Shown here one piece after another: positions 10,601 to 21,890 of a stretch of DNA of 64,000 nt. The stretch is from Paenirhodobacter hankyongi. GTDB taxonomy: Bacteria; Pseudomonadota; Alphaproteobacteria; Rhodobacterales; Rhodobacteraceae. The translations under genes and the position numbers were made by a program. The notes below the pieces were generated by a model that saw only the letters and a list, made by a program, of their open reading frames with translations, had not been told where the DNA came from and searched no databases. The stretch is from NCBI RefSeq assembly GCF_003664585.1, contig NZ_RCHI01000001.1:347422-411421 (forward strand), written 5' to 3'. Each line of letters starts with the position of its first letter. The stretch's first letter is position 1.

Positions 10601-10796
10601 CGCGAGCAACAACAAGGAGCAGTTCGCCAACTCGCCCCTGCTCAAGGCCGCGGTGATGGATGCGATCATCTCCTCCGCCGACGCACAGGACGAGATGACC
10701 CGGCAGCTCCTGAGTTCCGACGCAACGCTGGAGGGTTTCCTGGCCGTCATGACCGGGCCCGGCCAGCTTTACGAGGCGCTCAGGGGGCAGGGGTGA
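7686..10796 (+). CDS. hsdR: Type I restriction endonuclease subunit HsdR
   Basis: 1036 residues. An N-terminal PD-(D/E)XK nuclease region contains TELKTD near residue 157. The SF2 translocase follows, with Walker A SAGSGKTNS (about 309) and the DEAH box DEAHSSQ (about 421), motif III region FTATPKG, and motif VI region TLSRLNRAY. A helical C-terminal domain for assembly on HsdM/S completes it. It translocates unmethylated DNA using ATP and cuts it. Full length, apparently active, and last gene of the hsd operon. Confidence 0.96.
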   Translation: MATHREIGFEEQICADLAAQGWLYAEPGQAGDARSYDRVLALYPEDLIAWAEATQPRAWAEALARHGLPAILARIRKQLDARGTLDLLRQGVEIVGLRAPLMLAQFRPASGMNPEITARYDANRLRVLRQVHYSEAAPNRSIDLVLFLNGIPVATTELKTDFTQSVQDAVDQYRFDRKPQEKGGKPEPLLSFPGGALVHFAVSDRLVRMTTQLAGPATRFLPFDRGDHGAAGNPVNPDGHRTAYLWQEIWARDSWLEILGRYMVGVKDARKKLVGAIFPRYHQLDATRCIRAAVLKEGPGGKYLIQHSAGSGKTNSIAWTAHQLADLHDAGDRKMFSTVIVVSDRNVIDTQLQEAVFAFERTTGVVETITREHGAKRKQLTEALNGEKKIVVCTIQTFPALMDAAEKLASTAGKSFAVIADEAHSSQTGGAASALKQVLSAEEKAELEDGGGFSSEDVMNATMSARAAPRGISFVAFTATPKGKTLELFGRRPDPDAPAGPGNLPAPFHVYSMRQAIEEGFILDVLQNYTPYDLAFRLSANGREIDDREVERSKGTKALMQWVQLHPTNIAQKVAIVVEHFRTTVMPLLNGHAKAMVVTASRKEAVRWQIAMRKYIEERGYGLGTLVAFSGEVSDPESGPDPFSETSKTLNPGLRGDIRETFKGPAFHLLIVANKFQTGFDQPLLCGMYVDRRLAGIQAVQTLSRLNRAYEKDGVKKDTTYILDFANSAEDILSAFRTYYETAELEDVTDPNQVLDLRAQLDGLGYYDDGEVDRVVRAALDPKASHGALSAALEPVADRLLKQFAAARQAEREARARGGEDAVLAAKQVQEALILFRSNMGAYVRLYAFLSQIFDYGSTDIEARSIFYRHLIPVLEFGREREGVDLSKIELSFVKSNRKDSARLQLSGPAEKLKPMTETGSASVQDKEKARLSEIVARLNDLFSGLTEGDEVSGLNTIHTKVMENEQLRQQAASNNKEQFANSPLLKAAVMDAIISSADAQDEMTRQLLSSDATLEGFLAVMTGPGQLYEALRGQG

Positions 10797-11257
10797 GAGG
10801 GGGCGAGAGGTCCGGCCAAACCCGAGGGAATGAGGGAACACCATGGTAAACGTGCCGTGATCTTCGGACATGCAGGATCTACCAACGTCCGTGGTGTTCC
10901 CGGAGCGGCTGATGACCAGTAAGGAATACGCCGATCGGCAGGTAGGACCGATCAACAGGACGTATCAGGAAGTCCCTCACGCCGGCCGTTGGTCAGCAAC
11001 GTATCAGGGCGGGACGGTCTGCACTGCGACGGGATAATCCCGGGGCGGGAATGCTTCGGACGGGGGAGAGCGAGACGCGGCAATCGCTGTGATCCGTGCC
11101 ACTGCTGGAAATATCTGGGATGGCGTTTCGTTTTATCTTGGGAACTAACACCCCATGACGCGCGAGGGGCTCCGATGAACAATTCTAAACAGGCATTTTG
11201 AGATCTGACGCCTCGTCCGGATGCGGAAGGCGGGATGGAGCCTTCGTTTCGCTGGGC
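10797..11257. other. Gene-poor 460-bp stretch with short inverted and direct repeats
   Basis: No convincing protein is present. Visible structure includes an inverted repeat, GGGAACACCA (10834-10843) against TGGTGTTCCC (10892-10901). A second is GATCGG (10933-10938) against CCGATC (10948-10953). ACGTATCAGG occurs twice as a direct repeat (10960-10969 and 10999-11008). A 40-codon frame starts at 10912 but has no recognisable relatives. It separates the hsd operon from the replication module and may be a junction or a structured RNA; function unknown. Confidence 0.4.
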
Positions 11258-11500
<243 letters not shown>

Positions 11501-11567
11501 TGTTCGTTTCTCCGATCTGAATGAGCGGACGTCGGCGAGGCGGCATGCTTCGCCGGCGTGTTTTAGC

Positions 11568-11632
11568 TGCCACAAGTGCCACAAGTGCCAAGGCTTCCGA
11601 TCTGCGGTGTTTTGGACGCGTGGCACTTGTGG
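11568..11632. repeat. Iteron-like repeats: candidate replication origin of the integrative element
   Basis: TGCCACAAG is repeated head to tail at 11568-11576 and 11577-11585, followed by a partial third copy. CCACAAGTGCCA (11579-11590) reappears inverted as TGGCACTTGTGG (11621-11632). The repeats lie just past the 3' end of the helicase gene. The second, decayed element has an analogous structure in the same position, which suggests an origin or replication-control region. Inference only. Confidence 0.5.
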
Positions 11633-11648
11633 TGGATGTGGTGATTTG

Positions 11649-12929
11649 TCAGGGCTTGGAGAGATAGCGCCCAAAGGCATCCTCGAAGTCACGACGCAGG
11701 TAGTAGCTCCCGGAGTTGTCCTGCCGCGGCGCGATCTCGTAGGGCTTGAGCAGCTTGACGATACCTTTGCCCGAAATAGGCTTGTCACCCCGCCATTCGC
11801 TCCAGGGCGCCTTTTCCAGCGCGCAGAGCGCGTCGACAAGTTCTTGGCTGCCGATCCGCGGTTCCGGTTTGCGGGTGAAGACCTCCTCGATGTCTTCCAG
11901 CAGCTTGATGCCGTCAGACTGCGCCTCGTTGCGGTCGCGGTCGGCGTAGGCCTTGATCAGGGCCGAGTGCAGCTTTTCCGGCCACTCCCCCCCGATCACG
12001 TCGGCGATCGCGCAAAGGCAGCGAGCGTTGTCCTGGGCGCGATCGTCCAAGGCTGCGGGAATGTCATCGGGATCTGCGCCACGAAGGGTCGGGAGATGAT
12101 CGGCGGCCCAACGGGCGCAACGGGACTGAAGCGGCCGGAACTGGTCGATGCGGTCGGCACGGAACCGGCAGACCGTCTCGGTCTTGAGCTTCCGACGCAG
12201 GCGCACTGGAATCGCACGGTCCTCCAGCGTGTCCGGCAGGCGCCCGATCATGGCGATGCCCTTAGGCCCCCATACATCGAAGACGATCGGTTCGAAATTG
12301 TCGCCGGTGCAACGGAGCACGCTGGAACTCAGGCGATTGTGACCACCGTTCAGCATGCCCAGAAGCTCGCCGTTCTTGTCCTTGCTCAGGAAGGTGTCCC
12401 CCTCGTCGATCAGCAAGGTTGGGCGCCATTTTTGGATCACGCGGAACATGGCCGCGGGGCTCAGGTTGGCGGTATGAAGCGGGCGCGGGACGAGCACGCT
12501 AAGGAGCGACATCAGCGTGGTCTTGCCGCAGCGTTTTTCCGGCGACGTGATGCCGAGCACCGGCGAGATGGTGGCGGCCTCGTGGCACCACGCATGAAGG
12601 ATCCAGAACGCGATCAGGGTCGCGCTCTCCGGGGGAAGAACACAGTAGCGCAGGATCGTTTCGTACAACTCGCGCGCAAGCTCGGCCCCGTTCACCGGTT
12701 CGACCGCGGGAGCGATGTCTCCGAACTTCAAAGCGACGGTGCCCGAGGCTTTGGCGCGCTCCTCTTCGACTAATGCATCGAAAACACTGACGCGCAGGCC
12801 CAGCTTTTCGGCCAATTCATTGCGTTCGCATTCGTATTCGACCGTGCTCTTGGCGGCGGAGGCCTCGATGATTTTCTTGGCCCTCTCGGTCTTGGAGGGA
12901 TGCACCACGAGAGTGGTATCGTTGGTCAT
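11649..12929 (-). CDS. DUF3631-type replicative helicase/ATPase of an integrative element
   Basis: 426 residues. The P-loop GITSPEKRCGKTTLM lies near residue 127 and an acidic Walker B-like LLIDEGDTFL near 172, followed by the DUF3631 region. Proteins of this kind act with Toprim primases in the replication of prophages and satellites. The start overlaps the primase stop (TAATG), so the pair is coupled. It appears intact. Confidence 0.85.
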   Translation of the reverse strand: MTNDTTLVVHPSKTERAKKIIEASAAKSTVEYECERNELAEKLGLRVSVFDALVEEERAKASGTVALKFGDIAPAVEPVNGAELARELYETILRYCVLPPESATLIAFWILHAWCHEAATISPVLGITSPEKRCGKTTLMSLLSVLVPRPLHTANLSPAAMFRVIQKWRPTLLIDEGDTFLSKDKNGELLGMLNGGHNRLSSSVLRCTGDNFEPIVFDVWGPKGIAMIGRLPDTLEDRAIPVRLRRKLKTETVCRFRADRIDQFRPLQSRCARWAADHLPTLRGADPDDIPAALDDRAQDNARCLCAIADVIGGEWPEKLHSALIKAYADRDRNEAQSDGIKLLEDIEEVFTRKPEPRIGSQELVDALCALEKAPWSEWRGDKPISGKGIVKLLKPYEIAPRQDNSGSYYLRRDFEDAFGRYLSKP

Positions 12930-13876
12930 TACACGCCCCCCTTCATGCGCAGGAGTTCGTCGTTCCAGTCACGCCCGTCGGCGGCGGGGAACATTTCGAC
13001 CGTCCAGTCCAGCGCGCTGGCGCGCATGGCCAGCGCGTCGCCGGCTTTGCGCCCAGGGAGGTCGCCATCCGTCGCGATGATGATGTGGCCGGGGCTGGCT
13101 GGGAGGTGGAGGGAGGAGAGGCCAGGGGCCGAGAGCGCGCTCCAGAGCGTCATGGAACGCGGCAGGAGTCCGCAGGCGAGGCTCAGGGCCGTTTCAATCC
13201 CCTCGGCCACCACCAGGGGGCCGGGGCCGCGGGAGAGCTTCACGGCGCCCCCACGCGTCGGTCCGAGCATGGTTTTCGTCGGGGTCACCGCCGCCTTGGC
13301 CGAACCGTCCGGCTTGAGGTAGGTGCGATGCACGGCGAAGCCCCGGGGGGCATCAATGCAGGCGATCATCGCCGGCAGGCGCTGCGCCGTCTGGGCGTGC
13401 CAGGCGGCGGGGTGAAAGCGGAGGTTCGCGGGCAGGGCGCAGGTGATGCCGCGCCTGCGCAGGTAGCGTTCGGCCGGGGTGTTGGCGATGGCCTGCGCCT
13501 CGTCCCAGCAGATGCGGGCGAGGGCGGAGCGCTTGCGCATCGCTTTTTCGCGCTCGGCTTTCTGACGCGTCCGCTCGTGCTCGGGGAACTGCAGCGTGTC
13601 ACCGGTCCCGTCGAGGAGACCGCGGTGGCGCAGCACCCCGCAGATTGCGGGGAAGCTGCAGCCGGCATAGCAATACATCAGGAGGCGCCCGTCATCGCCC
13701 TGGGCGATCGAGAGGCTGGGGTGGTGGTCGTCATGGGCGGGGCAGATGGCAATGCCTTGGCACCCGGTCCATTTCCCTCCCAGAGCGCGGGTGATGCACT
13801 CGGCATCGCTCGTCGTGCCTTGGGCATGCGGATGCCGCGCATGATGGTGCTGGTGATCATAGAGGGAGAATTTCAT
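12929..13876 (-). CDS. Toprim-domain DNA primase of an integrative element
   Basis: 315 residues from the ATG at 13876, preceded by GAGGAG. The N-terminal zinc-binding region has CPAHDDHHPSLS and CYAGCSF. The Toprim fold carries VVAEGIETALS (catalytic Glu) and ATDGDLPGRKAG (the DxD pair), and the C-terminus is DWNDELLRMKGG. It would make primers for element replication together with the downstream DUF3631 helicase. It is an intact counterpart of the broken primase at 53487-54189, with the same order of neighbours. Confidence 0.88.
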   Translation of the reverse strand: MKFSLYDHQHHHARHPHAQGTTSDAECITRALGGKWTGCQGIAICPAHDDHHPSLSIAQGDDGRLLMYCYAGCSFPAICGVLRHRGLLDGTGDTLQFPEHERTRQKAEREKAMRKRSALARICWDEAQAIANTPAERYLRRRGITCALPANLRFHPAAWHAQTAQRLPAMIACIDAPRGFAVHRTYLKPDGSAKAAVTPTKTMLGPTRGGAVKLSRGPGPLVVAEGIETALSLACGLLPRSMTLWSALSAPGLSSLHLPASPGHIIIATDGDLPGRKAGDALAMRASALDWTVEMFPAADGRDWNDELLRMKGGV

Positions 13877-13980
13877 TTCTCGCTTATCTCCTCGATTGAG
13901 GATCGGGGCGCGAAACTGTATCTTCGGAGTTGCTGAGGACCGAAGAAAAGCCGCCGCCCCCGGATCCGAGGGTGGCGGTC

Positions 13981-14166
13981 TTAGCCGCGGGTAGCGCAGG
14001 TCTTTTCCCACGCCTCGATTTCGGACAGCTTCCAGCGCGCGCATTGCGGCCCCAGCTTCACCGGGTGCGGGAAGGCGGGGTCGGTCTTCGCCCAACGCCA
14101 GGGCGTCGAGCGGTGGACGTTGTAGCGTTCCGCCAGCTGCAGATCGGAAATATAGGACTCGGCCAT
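13981..14166 (-). CDS. AlpA-family helix-turn-helix regulator (excisionase-like)
   Basis: 61 residues from the ATG at 14166 with GGAG nine bases upstream; a longer start at 14181 has no ribosome site. The sequence ISDLQLAERYNVHRSTPWRW is a MerR/AlpA-type helix-turn-helix, and ARWKLSEIEAWE is the typical wing and C-terminal helix. AlpA proteins in P4-like satellites control integrase and excision. It lies between the integrase side and the primase/helicase pair. Confidence 0.85.
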   Translation of the reverse strand: MAESYISDLQLAERYNVHRSTPWRWAKTDPAFPHPVKLGPQCARWKLSEIEAWEKTCATRG

Positions 14167-14223
14167 TTCAGGGCACTCCATCGTGTTGCGATGGGGTGCA
14201 AACTGTCGCCGGCTTATCGGCTT

Positions 14224-14364
14224 AAATAGGGGGGAGGTTGCAGAAAACCCCACCCCCCATTCGGGCTTTTCCTACCCCCAGTTCCTGCTCTTCGGTTTTG
14301 GCTGGGTGGCAGATTTAAGTGAGGAAATCGTCCTCTTTCAATCCGTTAAATGGGGGGTGGGTTG
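14224..14364. repeat. Three G-rich boxes upstream of alpA: candidate operators
   Basis: Related motifs are AAATAGGGGGGAGGTTG (14224-14240, plus), AACCCCACCCCCCATT (14246-14261, read on the minus strand) and AAATGGGGGGTGGGTTG (14348-14364, plus). A partial CTACCCCCA lies at 14272-14280. They fill the 217-bp gap between alpA and the gene before it, where a promoter for alpA-primase-helicase is expected. Binding by AlpA or an element repressor is an inference. Confidence 0.5.
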
Positions 14365-14383
14365 TTCAAGAAGCCGGTCAGGG

Positions 14384-15022
14384 TTAGCCGGGGGTGGAGC
14401 TGGCTCCACCTTTCTTGTTCCAGTTCACAACCATAGAAATCCGCTCCATTGCGTTGTTAGTTTGAGGTCCTAGCCACTCGTCCTTCCAATTGGTCTCCAG
14501 CCACGCTTCGATCTCTTTCCGAGTGCCCGTGTTCAATTCCAAGTTCGGGGCGAGTGCACACCATGTTTCCACAGCCATTGCCAATTCGGGAGAGAAATGG
14601 GGGTGGGACGGATCCATGTACGGTAGTGTCCTTTCCTGCTTCACCGAGGTAACGAAGAAGCTGTCCGGTATTCCTTTGGATCTGATCCACGCCTTCATGC
14701 TCGTGACGTCGAGCTGGGTCTTGTCCCAGTCTGGTTCGCGATCTTTCGTCTGAGATGTATTGGCGCCGGAGGGCGTCGTCGTGTCCTGACCATTGGAGGG
14801 GCTTGGCCATGTGCCCAAGGTGTCGTCGGAATAGGACAGCGTTGCTTCTATGTCCCTTCTCATGACGGCTTGCTGCAAGGCGCTGAAAGCCGCATCGAAG
14901 CCCAGCCGGTCTGCGCCATTTCCATAAGGTGAAGGGTCGCCGCCGCACATCAATATCGCAGCGTTCTTCACGCTCATCTGGTCGTGCATCCGCCAGAACC
15001 TGAGAGGGTCTTCCTCGATCAT
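14384..15022 (-). CDS. Hypothetical protein of the integrative element
   Basis: 212 residues from the ATG at 15022, which has a GAGGAT ribosome site and overlaps the integrase stop (ATGA). An N-terminal block resembling SVKNAAILMCGGDPS, a low-complexity Thr/Ser/Asp middle, and a C-terminal block (KAWIRSKGIPDSFF to NAMERISMVVNWNKK) are visible. I recognise no domain. Coupling to the integrase makes a role in integration, excision or element maintenance possible. Base composition is less GC-rich than in the hsd genes. Confidence 0.7.
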   Translation of the reverse strand: MIEEDPLRFWRMHDQMSVKNAAILMCGGDPSPYGNGADRLGFDAAFSALQQAVMRRDIEATLSYSDDTLGTWPSPSNGQDTTTPSGANTSQTKDREPDWDKTQLDVTSMKAWIRSKGIPDSFFVTSVKQERTLPYMDPSHPHFSPELAMAVETWCALAPNLELNTGTRKEIEAWLETNWKDEWLGPQTNNAMERISMVVNWNKKGGASSTPG

Positions 15023-16311
15023 TTTATCCTCAACACTTTCGTCCCGACCCGGTTCCTTCCGGTCAGGTAATCTGCCCATGCCGCCATCATCTCGCGGCGC
15101 TTATCCACCATGTCGCCGCGCCGGTAAGACGCTTCGACGGCGCTCGAAATCTTGTGCGCCAGCGCGACCTCGGCCATCTCGCCCGGATATTTCGTGCGCT
15201 CTGCGATCCAGTCTCGGAAGGTCGAGCGGAGGCCGTGCGGCACTGCAGGGCGCTTGCTGGCCCGGTCGACGAAGCCCGGCCCGCCCACGTCTACATCGGC
15301 CTTGTGCAGGCGCTTCATGGCGGCGCTCAGGGTCATATCGGACATCTCGCCGCCACGGGGCGCGGGGAACACGAGCGGGTTGTTCTCGAAGCGCGGGAGA
15401 ACCCGCAACAGCGTTAATGCAGCGTCGGAAAGTGGAACGCGGTGTTCGCGGTCCATCTTCATCCGTTCCGCGGGGATGATCCAAAGCCCTTGCTCGAGGT
15501 CGATCTCTTCCCAGAGTGCGCCACGAACCTCTTGCGAACGGGATGCACAGAGGGCGGCGAACTCGAGGGCGCGGCTTCCCATACCGTCACGGGCGCGCAG
15601 GGCGGCGAACCAGCGCGGGGCGTCGTCGATCTGCACCGCAGGCTGGTTGTCGCCTTTCTTCACCTTGGAGGCGGCCGGCAGCAGCTCCTTGAGGTTGCCG
15701 CGCCAGCGGGCAGGGTTGTCGCCGTTGCGATGCCCGGCGACGGTGGCCCAGGACAGGACGGCTTCGATCCGCCCGCGAAGGCGCGAGGCGGTCTCGGTCT
15801 TGTCGCGCCAGATCGGTTCCAGGACGCGCAGCACGTCTTGTACGGTGATGTCCTGAACCATCATGGGCCCTAGCTCGGGCAGGGCGTATTGGGTCAAGGT
15901 GTTGCGCCATTGCTGGCGGTGCTTCGGGTTCTTGTGCGCATCGAGCTTCGCGGCGAGGTAGCGATCGACGGCATCATCGAAGCTGAGCCCGCGGCGTTGC
16001 GCGGTAACGAGCGCCGCCCGGGCCGCTTTGCGCTCTTCTACCGGATCGATTCCGTTGCGGATCTTGTCCTTGGTTTCGCGGGCGCGGTCCCGGGCCTGTG
16101 CCAAGGTTACATCCGGGTAGCCGCCTAGGCCGATCTCGCGGCGCTTGTTGCCGATGCGCACCCGCAGGAGCCACGAACGCGCGCCTGAAGGGGTGATCTG
16201 CAGCGAAAGCCCCGAGACCCCGCCGACAGGGAAGGTCACGTTGCGCCCACGTCCCGGGTGGGTGAGACGCTTCACATCTAGCGCTGAAAGCTCCTTGGCG
16301 ATGAGAGGCAC
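15019..16311 (-). CDS. int: Tyrosine-type site-specific integrase, P4 family
   Basis: 430 residues. The N-terminal arm-binding DUF4102-like domain has LSLQITPSGARSWLLRVRI and IGLGGYPDVTLAQAR. A SAM-like core-binding domain follows, then the catalytic domain. Catalytic residues are visible: Arg in CASRSQEVRGALW (about 257), His/Arg in HGLRSTFRDW (about 360) and the Tyr nucleophile in ASYRRGDMVDKRREMM (about 395). It would insert and excise the element that includes the leftward module and probably the defence cargo. It sits at the boundary with chromosomal genes, so an attachment site should lie just upstream (16312-16552). Confidence 0.95.
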   Translation of the reverse strand: MPLIAKELSALDVKRLTHPGRGRNVTFPVGGVSGLSLQITPSGARSWLLRVRIGNKRREIGLGGYPDVTLAQARDRARETKDKIRNGIDPVEERKAARAALVTAQRRGLSFDDAVDRYLAAKLDAHKNPKHRQQWRNTLTQYALPELGPMMVQDITVQDVLRVLEPIWRDKTETASRLRGRIEAVLSWATVAGHRNGDNPARWRGNLKELLPAASKVKKGDNQPAVQIDDAPRWFAALRARDGMGSRALEFAALCASRSQEVRGALWEEIDLEQGLWIIPAERMKMDREHRVPLSDAALTLLRVLPRFENNPLVFPAPRGGEMSDMTLSAAMKRLHKADVDVGGPGFVDRASKRPAVPHGLRSTFRDWIAERTKYPGEMAEVALAHKISSAVEASYRRGDMVDKRREMMAAWADYLTGRNRVGTKVLRIK

Positions 16312-16552
16312 AATACCCTCCTAAGTACCCGCCCAAGAATATGCGACAAGTTGCGACTTGTGGCAATGCCTTGCAAACTGGTTTCTTAGAAAGTTCTGTG
16401 AAGTCATAGCATTGCGACGAGTTGCGAAAAGTTCTCCGCCAAAAATGGCGGCCACCGCTTCCGCCAGCCAAGCGTCCGTGCCGATCGCCTTGCCCCGTCC
16501 GGGGCGGGTGTGCCGGCTGTTGCCGGTGCTCGGTGCCCAGCCCGGGGCCGTC
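16312..16552. other. Probable island/chromosome junction with palindromes (candidate att region)
   Basis: This gap between the integrase start and the lysR 3' end contains the perfect inverted repeat ACAAGT-TGCG-ACTTGT (16346-16361), scattered TTGCGA words, and a hairpin CCGCCA-AAAA-TGGCGG (16436-16451). No tRNA is visible. Integrases of this type normally sit next to their att site, so the crossover should lie here. The partner repeat would be left of the window and cannot be checked. Confidence 0.4.
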
Positions 16553-17422
16553 TCAGCGTGGATCGAGCCGCGCCTTCAGGTCGGCAACCAGCGCATCGGC
16601 CACCGCCCGCACCCGCGGTGCGCGGCGCATGTCGGCGTGCAGGATCAGATAGAGCGGCCGGCTGAAGGCGGGCTGGCGCGCCGGATAGGCGCAGAGCGCC
16701 GGGTCCGTCGCGCCCAGGAAATGCGGCAGCAGGGCCAGCCCCAGCCCGGCGCGTGCCGCCTGTGCCATCGTCGCCATGTCGTTGCTGCGGATCGCGGGCT
16801 CGGCGCCCGCCATCTCGGCCTCGAGCCAGCGTTTCTGCGCCAGCCCCGGCAGGCTGTCGTCAAAGCCGATCCAGCGGCGCGGTGCCGGCCCCTCGGGCAG
16901 TCCGGGTGCGCCGTAAAGCCCGTATCCGATCTCGGCGATGCGCCGAGCGATCAGGTCGCCGGTTTCCGGCAGGCCGATGCGCAAGGCAATATCCGCCTCG
17001 GCGCGCATCATGTCGGCCTCGCGCCGGCTGCCCTCGAGGTCGATCGTCAGCCCCGGATGCGCCGCGCTCAGCGCCGCGACGGTTGGCATCAGAAGTTCGG
17101 CAAGCAGCACCGGCGGCGCCGAGATCCGCACCCGCCCCGCCATCGGGTCCTGCTCGCGCGCGATGCGGGCAAGGCCGAGGATCTGCGCCTCGACCGCGCC
17201 GGCCTTCGCCAGCAGCTCCTCGCCCTCGGCGGTCAGGCTCCAGCCGCTCGCGAGCCGGTCGAAAAGCCGCAGCGCCAGTGCCGTTTCAAGGCTGGTGACG
17301 CGGCGCGCGACGGTCGAATGCTCGACCCGCAGCGCGCGCGCCGCCCGCGACAGGCTGCCCGCACGCGCGAGCGCCAGAAAGAAGCGGATGTCATCCCATT
17401 GCAGCGCGGCAAGCTCGTCCAT
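16553..17422 (-). CDS. LysR-family transcriptional regulator
   Basis: 289 residues. The N-terminal winged helix-turn-helix (WDDIRFFLALARAGSLSRAA, then EHSTVARRVTSLE) is followed by a LysR substrate-binding domain. It is the first chromosomal gene after the integrase. The small genes that follow on the same strand (NTF2-like and quinone-oxidoreductase-like) start farther right and are transcribed toward it, so it may be read with them. Target unknown. Confidence 0.9.
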   Translation of the reverse strand: MDELAALQWDDIRFFLALARAGSLSRAARALRVEHSTVARRVTSLETALALRLFDRLASGWSLTAEGEELLAKAGAVEAQILGLARIAREQDPMAGRVRISAPPVLLAELLMPTVAALSAAHPGLTIDLEGSRREADMMRAEADIALRIGLPETGDLIARRIAEIGYGLYGAPGLPEGPAPRRWIGFDDSLPGLAQKRWLEAEMAGAEPAIRSNDMATMAQAARAGLGLALLPHFLGATDPALCAYPARQPAFSRPLYLILHADMRRAPRVRAVADALVADLKARLDPR

Positions 17423-17493
17423 GTGCCCCTCGGTCGGTGTCGTGGATGACAGAAAGCAGGGATCGGCCGCAAGGCCAACCCCTGCCGGCCCCG

Positions 17494-17892
17494 TCAGGTG
17501 CGGGCCCGGGTCAGCGCGTCGCTGTCCTCGTAGAAGTGATAGAGCGTCAGCTTGCCGCCCTCGACCCGGGTGATGAGCGCCCAGTCACTTGCGAACGGCT
17601 TGCCGGTCGCGCGCACGGTGTGGCGGAACTGGCCGTAAAGGGCGGCGTGGTGGTCATCGCCGAAGGCCGCCTCGACGGTGAACTCGCCGGGCTCCAGCAG
17701 CGCGCCGAAGCCGCCGAAGAAGGCCTTCGCGCCCTCGGGGCCGACGAAGGTGCCGTGCAGCGGGTTCGCCGCGTTGTCGCGCGGGCTGACCGAGATGAAG
17801 CGCGCCTCGGGGGCGGTCAGGGCGAGGGCCTCCTCGAGCTGGCCGGAAAACACCGCGCCGAGGAAGGATTGGGTCAGGTCGACGGCAGACAT
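17494..17892 (-). CDS. SnoaL-like/NTF2-fold protein
   Basis: 132 residues with an AAGGAG site before the ATG. It has the cone-shaped NTF2-fold pattern: an N-terminal helix LTQSFLGAVFSGQLEEALAL, a middle GPEGAKAFFGGFGAL, and C-terminal strands GGKLTLYHFYEDS. Such proteins bind or isomerise small hydrophobic ligands, and the substrate cannot be told from sequence. It lies 27 bases downstream of the oxidoreductase gene on the same strand, so the two probably form an operon. Confidence 0.8.
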   Translation of the reverse strand: MSAVDLTQSFLGAVFSGQLEEALALTAPEARFISVSPRDNAANPLHGTFVGPEGAKAFFGGFGALLEPGEFTVEAAFGDDHHAALYGQFRHTVRATGKPFASDWALITRVEGGKLTLYHFYEDSDALTRART

Positions 17893-17919
17893 TCGTATCT
17901 CCTTGTCTTGTCGGGAATT

Positions 17920-20910
<2,991 letters not shown>

Positions 20911-21013
20911 GAGACATCGGTAGCGCCGCGCCCCGCGCCGCGAAAGCCCCGCGCGCGATTTCACCGCAAGAACGTGCAAAACAACTCGGGCGCGGATGCG
21001 CTAGAGGCAGGGC

Positions 21014-21874
21014 ATGAACACGCTTTTCCTCTTCGCCGCCACCGTCCTGATCTGGGGCACCACATGGATCGCCATCGCCGCGCAGGTCGGGCCGGTGCCG
21101 CTGATCGAGTCGATCTTCCTGCGCTTTGCCGTCGCGGGGCTTGTCATGCTGGCCGGGCTGGCGGCGCTTGGCCGGCTGCGGCGGCCGGCGCACTGGCGCT
21201 TTGTCGTGGTGCAGGCGCTGTGCCTGTTCTGCTTCAACTTCATCGGGCTCTACAATGCCGCGGCGCTGATCCCCTCGGGGCTGGTGTCGGTGGTGTTCTC
21301 GCTTGCCTCGATCTTCAACGCGGTGAACGCGCGGATCTTCTTCGGCGAGCGGATCACCGGGCGCACGCTGCTGGCCGGGGCGATCGGGGCGGCGGGGCTG
21401 GGGCTGCTGTTTCGCGACGACCTTGGCGGCGCGGCCATGGGCGACACCCTGCGCGGCATCGGCTGGGCCTGTTTCGGCACGCTGATGTTCTCCTTCGGCA
21501 ACATGGCCTCGCGCAAGAACGGACAGCTTGGGGTGACGCCGGTGACGGCGAATGCCTGGGGGATGGGGATCGGGGCCCTGGTGCTCGTCGTGCTGATGAT
21601 GGCGAGCGGGCAGGGCGTGGTCTGGCCCACGGGGGTGCGCTATTGGGCGGCGCTGGCCTATCTGTCGCTGATCGGCTCGGTCGTCGGCTTCACCACCTAT
21701 CTGCTTCTGGTGGCGCGGATCGGCTCGGCGCGGGCGGGCTATGCGACGGTGGTCTTCCCGGTGGTGGCGTTGCTGCTCTCCACCCTTTACGAGGGCTTCC
21801 ACTGGACGCCCGGGGCGTTCGCCGGCCTGGCCCTGACGCTGATCGGCAACGTGGTGATGTTCGCGCGGCGCTGA
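21014..21874 (+). CDS. EamA/DMT-superfamily transporter
   Basis: 286 residues built of two EamA repeats with about ten membrane helices. The start FLFAATVLIWGTTWIAIAAQ and the second-repeat segment AALAYLSLIGSVVGFTTYLL are typical. This inner-membrane drug/metabolite transporter usually exports amino acids or related metabolites. It is divergent from an AraC regulator that may control it. The substrate is unknown. Confidence 0.92.
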   Translation: MNTLFLFAATVLIWGTTWIAIAAQVGPVPLIESIFLRFAVAGLVMLAGLAALGRLRRPAHWRFVVVQALCLFCFNFIGLYNAAALIPSGLVSVVFSLASIFNAVNARIFFGERITGRTLLAGAIGAAGLGLLFRDDLGGAAMGDTLRGIGWACFGTLMFSFGNMASRKNGQLGVTPVTANAWGMGIGALVLVVLMMASGQGVVWPTGVRYWAALAYLSLIGSVVGFTTYLLLVARIGSARAGYATVVFPVVALLLSTLYEGFHWTPGAFAGLALTLIGNVVMFARR

Positions 21875-21890
21875 GGCCGCGCGATCTCGT

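Noticed and set aside
8655..10955. 766-codon open frame on the minus strand
   Set aside because: Antisense to hsdR with no recognisable domain.
11568..11632. CRISPR array
   Set aside because: Repeats are only 9-12 bp and adjacent or inverted, without regular spacers.
11501..11839. N-terminal extension of the HGGxSTGxxT protein
   Set aside because: No ribosome site at the upstream start, overlaps the helicase gene and repeats, and the extension has no protein-like pattern.
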